Assembly (NCBI GenBank): GCA_020249505.1 | Contig: JADCFN010000033.1 | Span: forward strand, 62,001-126,000 | Direction of reading: 5' to 3' | DNA: 64,000 nucleotides | From: Roseomonas sp. | GTDB lineage: Bacteria > Pseudomonadota > Alphaproteobacteria > Acetobacterales > Acetobacteraceae | Shown: positions 9,172-15,907 of the stretch, in pieces | How positions within the stretch are numbered: position 1 is the first letter of the stretch | Layout of the letters: the number at the start of each line of letters is the position of its first letter | Translations under genes and position numbers: made by a program | Notes under the pieces: model-generated | Databases searched by the model: none | Seen by the model: the letters and a program-made list of their open reading frames with translations, nothing else | What the model was told of the DNA's origin: nothing

Positions 9172-9200
9172 TTGCCAATTTGTTCTTGTTTTGTTCATCT
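9172..9200 (+). promoter_or_regulatory. SOS promoter with LexA box, copy 1
   Basis: A candidate -35 (TTGCCA, 9172-9177) is followed after 17 bases by a weak -10 (TCATCT, 9195-9200). Between and overlapping them sits GTTCTTGTTTTGTTC (9182-9196), a perfect match to the alphaproteobacterial LexA operator GTTC-N7-GTTC. The gene's ATG is only 11 bases after the box and there is no Shine-Dalgarno sequence. Transcription would therefore begin at or just before the start codon, giving a leaderless message. Confidence 0.8.
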
Positions 9201-9207
9201 ACTCCCT

Positions 9208-9387
9208 ATGAGCAGCACCCTTTACCAAGACCCCTCCCTGATCATCCCGCAACGCCCAGTGCGCGTGCGCTTTCGGCCGCGCCGCGCAGGGTTTGAGCAG
9301 GCACGCAGCGCCATGCGCGATTTTACGCTTTTGCTGGCGCTTGCCTGGGGCGCGGCCGAGGTGGCGCTATGGTTGAGCGGGGGCTGA
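9208..9387 (+). CDS. SOS-regulated 59-aa membrane micro-protein, copy 1
   Basis: A 59-residue protein with no family I recognise. Residues 1-38 are polar and strongly basic (QRPVRVRFRPRRAGFEQARS) and residues 40-57 form one hydrophobic helix (LLLALAWGAAEVALWL), ending in SGG, so it should sit in the inner membrane with a cytoplasmic N-terminal segment. The LexA-box promoter ends 11 bases upstream and the start is probably leaderless. It differs from copy 2 (11254-11433) at 9 of 180 bases, 7 silent, the two changes being Arg24His and Ala31Val as read from copy 1 to 2. Damage-inducible one-helix peptides include SidA of Caulobacter (division inhibitor) and TisB of E. coli (membrane toxin); a similar role is inference. 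Longer in-frame reading from 9172 would run through the promoter and is rejected. Confidence 0.8.
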   Translation: MSSTLYQDPSLIIPQRPVRVRFRPRRAGFEQARSAMRDFTLLLALAWGAAEVALWLSGG

Positions 9388-9447
9388 GCCCTTACGCCTG
9401 CGCGGCTTCCTGGCTTGAAACCGTCTTTGGGCTAGCATCGCGCCCAA

Positions 9448-9891
9448 TCAATCCCGCGCGGCGTCGAGATGCGCGCGCAGCCGCCTGAGGTGCGGTAGAA
9501 TTTCGGCGATTTCAGCCTCCGACAGCACACCCCCGATGGCGGCCATCTGCGGCCCAACAGCGGCAATCGCGCGTTCACGCATGGCGCGCCCGGCATCGGT
9601 CAGAAAAACGCGTTTGCCCCGCCCATCCTTTGGGTCGGCTTCCACCCGGATCAGGCCGCGTGCTTCCAGCCGGTGCAGGGTATTGGTCATCGCTGCCTTG
9701 GCCGTCTGAAAAGCGCGCGCCAGGGCGCCCGGCGACGCGCCATCCCCGCGCCGTACCAGGTGATTGAGCACGGCGAAATGCGGCTGCCGGAGCCGATCCG
9801 GCAGCGCGCGTTCCAGGGTATTGCGGGCCAATTGCTCAATGATCGCGATCTCATTGAGCAATTGGAAGGTGGGCGGTTCGGTGGGGGTCAC
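9448..9891 (-). CDS. MarR family transcriptional regulator
   Basis: A 147-residue winged-helix regulator of the MarR family. The DNA-binding core is at about residues 50-105: SPGALARAFQTAKAAMTNTLHRLEARGLIRVEADPKDGRGKRVFLTDAG, with the wing's DxRGKR turn. It starts at a GTG inside the stop of the oxidoreductase upstream (GTGA overlap), so both are one transcript. MarR proteins usually repress their own operon and respond to small phenolic or electrophilic compounds. The palindromes at 11056-11089 in front of the operon are the likely operator. Confidence 0.9.
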   Translation of the reverse strand: MTPTEPPTFQLLNEIAIIEQLARNTLERALPDRLRQPHFAVLNHLVRRGDGASPGALARAFQTAKAAMTNTLHRLEARGLIRVEADPKDGRGKRVFLTDAGRAMRERAIAAVGPQMAAIGGVLSEAEIAEILPHLRRLRAHLDAARD

Positions 9892-11018
9892 CCGCGCAGT
9901 ATACGCGATTCCGCTGGCCAGCGTAGAGCGGTGCGAATGCCCGGCGATGCCGGATGGCCAAGCCGCCCAAACATTTGCAGCCTCTCGCCCGAAGCCACAC
10001 CCGTCGCGCGGCGTATCGCCTCATGCAACGGCTCCATTTCCGGAAATTCCTGTAGCGCTTGGCTCAATGGCTGGATGCCAAGGCCGGCGGCATTGGCCGC
10101 CAGATCAAGCCGAAGCCAGTCGCGCCCCGCCTCAAGCTGCGCCACGCGCCCATTGCCCGGTGTCGAGGTCCAGACAAAGCAGGGCGAAGCGGCAATGACC
10201 GAAAGCTGCGCTTGCATCATCATCCCGAAGGCCTGGCCGTTGCGGTCCATGAAGGCGGCGCGGGTCAACTGCCCGCGGGCAACCATTTCTTCAACCTGCG
10301 GCCCGCCAATGCCGATCCCATCCGGGTTCGCCGCCATCTCGGCCCGGCCGAGGCGAAACAGGTCCACACTTTCCTGCAACGTATGCGGCGTGCCGGCCTC
10401 CACCCGGAAGCCCTCCTGCGCGATATCACGCAATGCCGCGACCCGCGCCGGGTCGGTCGTGAAGCCGAAGCGCTTCGGATCAGCAAGCGCGGCGGCGAGC
10501 GGCGCCGGGTCCGGAACCCGCGCCATATCATAGGGCTGCTTGGCCGAACGGCGCGTGGGCACCGCGGCAAAGAGCGGATCGCGCATACCCGCGCCGGGGC
10601 GGAGCGTGATTGCCGCGATTGGCCGCTGATCAAGCCGCCGTCCCGGCAGCCCCTCGGGGAAGAGGGCGATATCGGCGCCGATGCCTTCCTGCGCCAGCGC
10701 CATCCGATAAAGCTCAAGGAAACCGCCAAGGCCGATCACGATCTGCCGATCAAAGGGGTCGGTTTCGGGCAGGCGGCGATCGAGGTCGCAACGGAGCAAC
10801 ACGCGATCAGCGCCCGCCAACTGCACCAGCCAGGGTTGCCGATTATGCGGGTTTGGGGCGCGAATGGCGTGGCCGGCGGCACGGATGCGCGGATCGGCAT
10901 GGCGCGTTGCCGGATCGGCTTCAGGTGCGGGCTGGGCTTTCGCCATGCGCAGCATCCCTTCCGACAGGACAAGCATGGCGCCGGCGGCGGTGAGGATTTG
11001 GCGTCTTTGGATTGTCAT
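9888..11018 (-). CDS. Acg-type nitroreductase-family protein with Tat-like signal
   Basis: A 376-residue protein of the nitroreductase (FMN-binding) superfamily, closest in layout to the Acg family. The N-terminus MTIQRRQILTAAGAMLVLSEG has a twin-arginine followed by a hydrophobic stretch, suggesting Tat export. APNPHNRQPWLVQL near residue 55 is the family's FMN-contacting N-x-Q-PW motif; RRSAKQPYDMA is the start of a second subdomain, as in duplicated nitroreductase folds. The ATG at 11018 is preceded by a promoter with TATACT at 11080-11075; longer in-frame starts would run through that promoter. It forms an operon with the MarR gene. The role may be redox detoxification, but the substrate is unknown. 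Confidence 0.8.
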   Translation of the reverse strand: MTIQRRQILTAAGAMLVLSEGMLRMAKAQPAPEADPATRHADPRIRAAGHAIRAPNPHNRQPWLVQLAGADRVLLRCDLDRRLPETDPFDRQIVIGLGGFLELYRMALAQEGIGADIALFPEGLPGRRLDQRPIAAITLRPGAGMRDPLFAAVPTRRSAKQPYDMARVPDPAPLAAALADPKRFGFTTDPARVAALRDIAQEGFRVEAGTPHTLQESVDLFRLGRAEMAANPDGIGIGGPQVEEMVARGQLTRAAFMDRNGQAFGMMMQAQLSVIAASPCFVWTSTPGNGRVAQLEAGRDWLRLDLAANAAGLGIQPLSQALQEFPEMEPLHEAIRRATGVASGERLQMFGRLGHPASPGIRTALRWPAESRILRG

Positions 11019-11055
11019 GGGGCGAGAGGCCTTTTGGAGTGGCGCGAACGGTATT

Positions 11056-11089
11056 GTTCGATTTCGAACTAAGTAGTATAACATCGAAC
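11056..11089 (-). promoter_or_regulatory. Promoter and palindromic operator of the oxidoreductase-MarR operon
   Basis: GTTCGATTTCGAAC (11056-11069) is a 14-bp palindrome with one central mismatch pair, and its left half pairs again with ATCGAAC at 11083-11089. On the minus strand a TATACT -10 element (11080-11075) lies between these half-sites, so a bound dimer would block RNA polymerase. A third half-site ATCGAAC is at 11135-11141. The arrangement fits autoregulation by the co-transcribed MarR protein. Confidence 0.6.
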
Positions 11090-11217
11090 CAAATGCAAGA
11101 TGAAAACACGCTGCAGGGACCAGAGGCGTGGCCGATCGAACCAAGCGCCAGCACATGCCCTAAAAATACATAAAAACAATAGGTTAAAAAATTTTCGCGC
11201 CCCGCATGGTTTTTCGC

Positions 11218-11246
11218 TTGCCAAATTGTTCTTGTTTTGTTCTTAT
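11218..11246 (+). promoter_or_regulatory. SOS promoter with LexA box, copy 2
   Basis: TTGCCA (-35, 11218-11223), a 17-base spacer and TCTTAT (-10, 11241-11246) frame a perfect GTTC-N7-GTTC LexA box at 11228-11242. The predicted transcription start falls within a base or two of the ATG at 11254, and no ribosome site is present, again implying a leaderless message. The spacer core TTGTTTT of the box is identical in both copies although surrounding bases have drifted. Confidence 0.82.
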
Positions 11247-11253
11247 CTTCCAC

Positions 11254-11433
11254 ATGAGCAGCACCCTTTACCAAGACCCCTCCCTCATCATCCCACAACG
11301 CCCGGTGCGCGTGCGCTTTCGGCCGCACCGCGCAGGGTTTGAGCAGGTACGCAGCGCCATGCGCGATTTCACGCTTTTGCTGGCGCTTGCCTGGGGCGCG
11401 GCGGAAGTGGCGCTCTGGTTGAGCGGGGGCTGA
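11254..11433 (+). CDS. SOS-regulated 59-aa membrane micro-protein, copy 2
   Basis: A 59-residue basic protein with one C-terminal transmembrane helix (about residues 40-57), 57 of 59 residues identical to copy 1 at 9208. His24 and Val31 replace Arg and Ala. Seven of nine base differences between the copies are silent, which is the pattern expected if both are translated and selected. The gene is convergent with the DsbA-family gene, four bases apart at the stops. No homologue is recognised; the regulation and shape suggest a damage-induced membrane peptide. Confidence 0.82.
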   Translation: MSSTLYQDPSLIIPQRPVRVRFRPHRAGFEQVRSAMRDFTLLLALAWGAAEVALWLSGG

Positions 11434-11437
11434 GCCC

Positions 11438-12130
11438 TTACCCCTGCGCGGCTTCCTTGGCCCGTTCGCGCAAAATCGCGACGGCCCGGCGCAGCCCATC
11501 GGCGATATTCTCGGGCGGCATGGCGCCGGAGAACAGCAAATGCCGATCCAGCACAAAGGATGGCACGCCCGATATCCCGGCGCCGCGATAGCCCTCATCC
11601 TCGGCCAATACCTCATGCCGCCCGGCATCGCCGGCGCTGAAGGCGGCCAGGCTTTCCGCTGACATGCCTGCCGCCGCACCCAAGGCGGTAAGTGTCCCGA
11701 TATCGCCGATATCCCGGCCCCCCTGGAAATAGGCCTGGAAGATAGCCTCGGCCACCTCGCGCTGCCGGCCATCCACACCCGCCAGCCGGATCAGCCGGTG
11801 CGCTTCCAAGGTATTGGGCGTGCGCGTCATCAGATCATGGCGAAAATCGAGCCCGGCGATCCGCCCGGCATCGGCCACGCGGCGGTCCAATTCCTGGGAT
11901 TTTTCGAGCGATCCGAATTTGGCGCTGCGATATTCCCGCCGATCCACGCCTTCCGCCGGCATTTCCGGGTTTAATTGGAAGGGCCGGAAACGGACTTTGA
12001 ACATCAGCCCCTCCTCCGAAAGCATCTCCAAAGCCGCATCCAGATTGCGCTTGCCGATCCAGCACCAGGGGCAAATCGCGTCCGAAATCACATCCAGAGT
12101 GCCGGCATTGGCTTCAGTGGCGCTGTCCAT
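11438..12130 (-). CDS. DsbA family oxidoreductase (FrnE-like)
   Basis: A 230-residue thioredoxin-fold protein of the DsbA/FrnE group. It has the redox motif CPWC near residue 20 (ISDAICPWCWIGK), the helical insert between about 60 and 170, and the cis-proline loop GISGVPSFVLDRHLLFSGA near 185-200. There is no signal peptide, so it acts in the cytoplasm, probably as a thiol-disulfide enzyme; 2-hydroxychromene-2-carboxylate isomerases share the fold but usually lack CxxC. The ATG at 12130 has AGGAGGAAG just upstream; the 116 upstream in-frame codons are glycine-rich and belong to the opposite strand. Confidence 0.9.
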   Translation of the reverse strand: MDSATEANAGTLDVISDAICPWCWIGKRNLDAALEMLSEEGLMFKVRFRPFQLNPEMPAEGVDRREYRSAKFGSLEKSQELDRRVADAGRIAGLDFRHDLMTRTPNTLEAHRLIRLAGVDGRQREVAEAIFQAYFQGGRDIGDIGTLTALGAAAGMSAESLAAFSAGDAGRHEVLAEDEGYRGAGISGVPSFVLDRHLLFSGAMPPENIADGLRRAVAILRERAKEAAQG

Positions 12131-12223
12131 GGGGCTTCCTCCTCTGCAAGGGCCACCCACCATGCCGCTTTGGCGCGCCCCGGTCCAGCACACCCCCTCT
12201 TGGAGAGTAGCGCGGAAAGCCGC

Positions 12224-13345
12224 ATGGTCGGGCGCATGACCAGCATGATCTTCCCTGCCCCCGCCCCGGCCGCCTGGCCCAGCGCCACCCCCGCCCAAGC
12301 CGGTTTCGATGCCGCCAAGCTGCAAGGCGCCGTCGCTTTTGCCGCCACGCATGAAACCCCCTGGCCCTATGATCTGGCAGGCCATATCGGCCGCGGCTTT
12401 TTCGAAGCGCCCCCGGATAACGAAGTGCTGGGCCCGCTCAGCCCGCGCGGTGCGCCTGGTGGCCTGATCACGCGCCATGGCGCGCTGGTCACAAGCTGGG
12501 GCGATACGCGCGAAGTCAGCCAGACCTTCAGCGTCGCCAAATCCTACCTATCAATGCTGGCCGGCATTGCCTGGGCCGATGGGCTGATCCCGGACCTTGA
12601 TCAGCGCGTCGGTGAAACCGTCAAGGATGGCGGGTTTGATACGCCCCAAAACGCCCCGATCACTTGGCGGCATTTGCTGCAGAACATGTCGGAATGGGAA
12701 GGCACGCTGTTTGGCAAATCCGACACTATTGACCGCGGCCGAGACCTTGGCGCTGAAGGCCAGGGCAAGAAGGGCATGCGGCAATTGCAGGCGCCCGGCA
12801 CGCATTGGGAATACAATGACGTGCGGGTGAACCGGCTTTCGCTCGCTTTGCTGCGCCGATTTGGCCGGCCCTTGCCGGAGGTTTTTGCCGAACGCATCCT
12901 GAACCCGATCGGCGGCAGCCGCGATTGGCGCTGGGATGGCTATCGCACCTCCTGGGTCACGCTGGAGGATGGGAAGCGGGTGCAATCCGTCCCGGGCGGC
13001 ACGCATTGGGGCGGCGGCGTTGCCATCCATGCCGAGGATCAGGCGCGGATCGGGCTATTGGCACTCAATCGCGGCCGCTGGGCGGGGAGTGAAATCCTGC
13101 CGGCGCAATGGTTTGATTGGTCCACCGAAGCCTGCGCGCTCAATCCGTCTTATGGTTTCCTCTGGTGGCTGAACACCTCCGGGGAGCGTTTCCCCTCTGC
13201 CGCGCGGGATGCCTTCTTCGCCTCGGGCGCCGGGGGCAATCTGACCTGGGTGGACCCGGCCAGCGGCATCGTCGCGGTGCTGCGCTGGACCGATCCCAAG
13301 GCGATGGATGGTTTTATCGGTCGCGTCCGCGCGGCCTTGGTCTGA
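12224..13345 (+). CDS. Beta-lactamase-fold serine hydrolase
   Basis: A 373-residue protein of the class C beta-lactamase/esterase fold. Ser103 and Lys106 in QTFSVAKSY form the SxxK catalytic pair, and YNDVR near residue 202 supplies the tyrosine motif (Y-x-N position shifted to YND). GGTHWGGG near 260 may serve as the third, KTG-like element. It lacks an evident signal peptide and is probably cytoplasmic. GGAAAG lies 4 bases before ATG 12224; ATG 12236 is an alternative. The gene is divergent from the DsbA-family gene and lies 14 bases before gnd. Possible activities include esterase or amidase; the substrate is unknown. Confidence 0.85.
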   Translation: MVGRMTSMIFPAPAPAAWPSATPAQAGFDAAKLQGAVAFAATHETPWPYDLAGHIGRGFFEAPPDNEVLGPLSPRGAPGGLITRHGALVTSWGDTREVSQTFSVAKSYLSMLAGIAWADGLIPDLDQRVGETVKDGGFDTPQNAPITWRHLLQNMSEWEGTLFGKSDTIDRGRDLGAEGQGKKGMRQLQAPGTHWEYNDVRVNRLSLALLRRFGRPLPEVFAERILNPIGGSRDWRWDGYRTSWVTLEDGKRVQSVPGGTHWGGGVAIHAEDQARIGLLALNRGRWAGSEILPAQWFDWSTEACALNPSYGFLWWLNTSGERFPSAARDAFFASGAGGNLTWVDPASGIVAVLRWTDPKAMDGFIGRVRAALV

Positions 13346-13359
13346 GGGGAGCAGGCGCC

Positions 13360-14334
13360 ATGGAAATCGGCATTGTTGGTCTGGGCCGCATGGGCGGCAA
13401 TATCGCGCGGCGCCTGATGCAGGCCGGGCATCGCGCCGTGGTTTGGGACAAGGATGCCGCCGCTGTGGCTGCCTTGGCGGCCGAGGACGCGGTGGGTGTG
13501 GCCGGCCTCGCCGGGCTGGTCGCAGCCCTAACCCCGCCGCGCGCGGTTTGGGTCATGCTGCCCCATGGCGCGCCGACAGAAGACGCCCTCGAACAGCTCA
13601 GCGGGCTGCTTGCCCCTGGCGATACCGCGATTGATGGCGGCAATACCCATTGGAAGGATGATATCCGCCGCGCCAAGGCGCTGGCTGCCCGGGGGATTGA
13701 TTACCTGGATATCGGCACCTCGGGCGGGGTTTGGGGGCTGAAGCGCGGCTATTGCCTGATGATCGGCGGCAAGCCGGCCCCCGTCACGCGGTTGGCGCCG
13801 ATTTTCACCGCGCTGGCCCCTGGGCGGGGCGATATTCCAGCCACACCACGGCGTGAAGGACGCCCTGCAAATATCGAAGAAGGTTGGATTCATTGCGGCG
13901 ATCATGGCGCGGGACATTTGGTCAAGATGGTCCATAACGGCATTGAATACGGCATGATGCAGGCGCTGGCGGAGGGGCTTGATCTGCTGCGCCACGCCGA
14001 TAGCCCAGAATTGCCGGAAGATCAGCGCCTTAGTGTGGATATAACCGATGTAACAGAAGCCTGGCGGCGCGGGTCGGTCATCACCTCCTGGCTATTGGAC
14101 TTGACGGCGAGTGCCTTGGCCGAAGACCCTGATCTTGCGAAATATTCCGGTAAGGTGGGGGATTCCGGCGAAGGCCGCTGGACCGTGCAGCAGGCGGTGG
14201 AAACGGCGGTCGCCGCACCTGTCCTGACGGCCGCCCTTTATGCGCGCTTTCGGTCGCGCGATCAGGTCAATTTCGGCGATCGCGCGCTTTCTGCCATGCG
14301 TCATGGCTTTGGCGGGCATCTCGAGCCGAAATAG
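13360..14334 (+). CDS. gnd: 6-phosphogluconate dehydrogenase, decarboxylating (short NAD-type)
   Basis: A 324-residue enzyme, the length of the short GndA/YqeC-type 6-phosphogluconate dehydrogenases that tend to use NAD. It oxidises and decarboxylates 6-phosphogluconate to ribulose 5-phosphate. The Rossmann motif GLGRMGGNIARRL is at residues 7-19; the substrate site DIGTSGGVWGLKRGYCLMIGG is near 122 and HGAGHLVKMVHNGIEYGMMQA near 185 (with the catalytic lysine). AGGGGAGC precedes the ATG. With gluconokinase 2 bases downstream it makes a gluconate-to-pentose-phosphate module. Confidence 0.94.
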   Translation: MEIGIVGLGRMGGNIARRLMQAGHRAVVWDKDAAAVAALAAEDAVGVAGLAGLVAALTPPRAVWVMLPHGAPTEDALEQLSGLLAPGDTAIDGGNTHWKDDIRRAKALAARGIDYLDIGTSGGVWGLKRGYCLMIGGKPAPVTRLAPIFTALAPGRGDIPATPRREGRPANIEEGWIHCGDHGAGHLVKMVHNGIEYGMMQALAEGLDLLRHADSPELPEDQRLSVDITDVTEAWRRGSVITSWLLDLTASALAEDPDLAKYSGKVGDSGEGRWTVQQAVETAVAAPVLTAALYARFRSRDQVNFGDRALSAMRHGFGGHLEPK

Positions 14335-14336
14335 CC

Positions 14337-14873
14337 ATGCGCGCCGCGGCGATCATTGTGATGGGGGTATCGGGGTCGGGCAAATCCACCATTGGCGCCC
14401 TACTGGCCGAGGCGCTGGGCTGGCCCTTTGCCGATGCGGATGGCTTTCACCCGGCGGCGAATGTCGCGAAAATGGCCTCCGGCCAGCCGCTGACGGATGA
14501 GGATCGCTGGCCCTGGTTGGATGCGATTGCCGCGCATATCGCCACGGCGCGCCAGACAGCGCAGCCCGTGGTGGTGGCATGTTCGGCGCTCCGACGCGCC
14601 TATCGGGACAGGCTGCGCGCCGGGCATAAGGATTTGGTTTTTCTGCATTTGGCGGGGGAAGCAGCGCTGATAGCCGGCCGCCAGGCCGCCCGCCAAGGCC
14701 ATTTCATGCCGCCTTCCCTGATGGCAAGCCAATTCGCCACCCTGGAAGACCCCACCGCCGAAGCCGATGCCGTGACGGTTTCAGTGCTGGCTTCCCCGGC
14801 GCAGGTCGCGGCGGCCGCCCTCAGTCAGCTTATCGCCGCCGGTGCCGTGGCCCCGACTAAGGCGGATCCATGA
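14337..14873 (+). CDS. gntK: Gluconokinase
   Basis: A 178-residue kinase that phosphorylates D-gluconate to 6-phosphogluconate. The Walker A motif GVSGSGKST is at residues 10-18, followed by the gluconokinase signature DADGFHPAANVAKMASGQPLTDEDRWPWLD (about residues 34-63) and the VVACSALRRAYRDRLR block near 80. It directly follows gnd and supplies its substrate. Its 3' end overlaps the convergent gene at 14857 by 17 bases. Confidence 0.95.
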   Translation: MRAAAIIVMGVSGSGKSTIGALLAEALGWPFADADGFHPAANVAKMASGQPLTDEDRWPWLDAIAAHIATARQTAQPVVVACSALRRAYRDRLRAGHKDLVFLHLAGEAALIAGRQAARQGHFMPPSLMASQFATLEDPTAEADAVTVSVLASPAQVAAAALSQLIAAGAVAPTKADP

Positions 14874-15504
14874 AGGCCGAGGACATGGAAGCCCGCGCGA
14901 TCAGCGACCGCATGGAGGGGTTTTCATGCCCCTCATGCGCGGTCAGTGCCTCCATGGGGCAGAAATACTCATGCGGCTGGGGCACCTGGTTGCGCGCAAA
15001 GCCGGTGTAATGTTCCCGCTGCAAGCCATAGAGCACGCGAATATCGCGCACCGGCAGCGTCAAGCCCGCCAGGGGTTCCGCGATACAGGCCGGTATCATG
15101 CGCCAGCGCGGCGTGTCATCCCCTGGCTGGATGGGGGCGAGCAGCCAGGGCAAGGGGCAGAAGGCCAGCAGGGAGGTGGTGGAAGGCGCGAAGCGGGAGC
15201 GCTTATCCAACAAATTCTGAAAGGTGGAGCAGGCTTCGATGCAGAGGATATCCGCATAAGGGTCCTCAGGCGTGCCACCAAAATGCAGCCAAAGCCCATC
15301 CGGGATGGTGCGCATCCGATCAGAGCCAGGCACCTTCAGATAGGGCTGGGCGATAGGCTCCCCCTCACTCGGGCGAGCGCGCAGCCAGGATGCCCCCTCA
15401 CTGGAGGTTGCCCCCGGTGGGCGTTGTGGCCAGGTCTTGAGCCGTGCACGGACGACATTGTCCAGCCGAATGGTTTTGCGATGGCTACGCAGGGCTTCAC
15501 TCAT
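14857..15504 (-). CDS. Hypothetical protein
   Basis: A 215-residue protein with no family I recognise. It has a basic N-terminus, a middle region with DPYADILCIEACSTFQNLLDKRSRF (about residues 83-107) that looks like a folded core, and proline-rich loops; there is no signal peptide or membrane helix. GAGAGG lies about 11 bases before the ATG at 15504. It is the only gene beside the AT-rich gap at 15505-15907, hinting at recent acquisition. Codon use in the gene itself looks like that of its neighbours. Confidence 0.6.
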   Translation of the reverse strand: MSEALRSHRKTIRLDNVVRARLKTWPQRPPGATSSEGASWLRARPSEGEPIAQPYLKVPGSDRMRTIPDGLWLHFGGTPEDPYADILCIEACSTFQNLLDKRSRFAPSTTSLLAFCPLPWLLAPIQPGDDTPRWRMIPACIAEPLAGLTLPVRDIRVLYGLQREHYTGFARNQVPQPHEYFCPMEALTAHEGHENPSMRSLIARASMSSAFMDPP

Positions 15505-15907
15505 AACACGAATTACCTCTCATCAATACAACCTATGGTTAAAATAATATGAATCACGCGGAGCAAAGCAAGGGAAATTTGGTGACCAAAGCGCCAAAAC
15601 TTCGAGTCAAATTGATGATTAAGAAGAGTTTTTTGAATTCCCACTTTAAAAGTGCCAAGTAACTGATTCTACAGACTCATGCTTAAAAATCCCGGATGAA
15701 AAGGAGTCTCGGCCATGAAAATACAACCATAAGATGTATATTGAATTGCTCATGTTATTTGTATTTGTTTTGTTCTTGCCGTGCAAGGCCTTGCAGCCCA
15801 TCAGCAATCATTTCCGGTCGCGAAAATACCTTCTAGAATACCCTCGGATCCGAAAACGCCTCAGTTCCAAGCCCCGCATCTTGGCCTGAATGCAAAGGAA
15901 AGAGCCC
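15505..15907. other. AT-rich intergenic stretch
   Basis: About 400 bases with clearly lower GC than the rest of the window, especially 15540-15780. It contains a well-formed ribosome site (AAGGAG) followed by an ATG at 15715 whose frame closes after five codons (15715-15732), as if a gene's start had been left behind by a deletion. Further right, GTATTTGTTTTGTTC (15761-15775) resembles the LexA boxes of the micro-protein genes but with a degraded first half. No gene is supported here. Confidence 0.45.

Larger units (their letters stand above)
9127..9411 (+). repeat. 285-bp direct repeat, copy 1 (micro-protein block)
   Basis: This block aligns without any gap to 11173-11457 (offset exactly 2046 bases throughout). 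It contains a promoter, a LexA box, a 59-codon gene and the start of the downstream sequence. Its last 20 bases match the final codons and stop of the DsbA-family gene at 11438, but here no such gene follows and the match ends in a frameshift. That makes copy 1 the derived copy, pasted in with a stub of the neighbouring gene. Confidence 0.9.
11173..11457 (+). repeat. 285-bp direct repeat, copy 2 (micro-protein block)
   Basis: This is the second copy of the block at 9127-9411, on the same strand, gap-free. Here the right end runs into the true 3' end of the DsbA-family gene (stop at 11438-11440), so this copy is probably the ancestral location. Confidence 0.9.

Noticed and set aside
11438-12478. 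Long N-terminal extension of the DsbA-family protein
   Set aside because: The 116 extra codons are glycine-rich antisense of the serine hydrolase region, and AGGAGG marks the start at 12130.
15715-15732. Leader peptide of five codons
   Set aside because: It has a good ribosome site, but no downstream gene in position and no attenuator hairpins; a truncated gene start is as likely.
15761-15775. Third GTTC-N7-GTTC-like LexA box
   Set aside because: The first half-site reads GTAT, no promoter elements align with it and no gene follows, so it is noted only as a possible relic and not listed as an operator.
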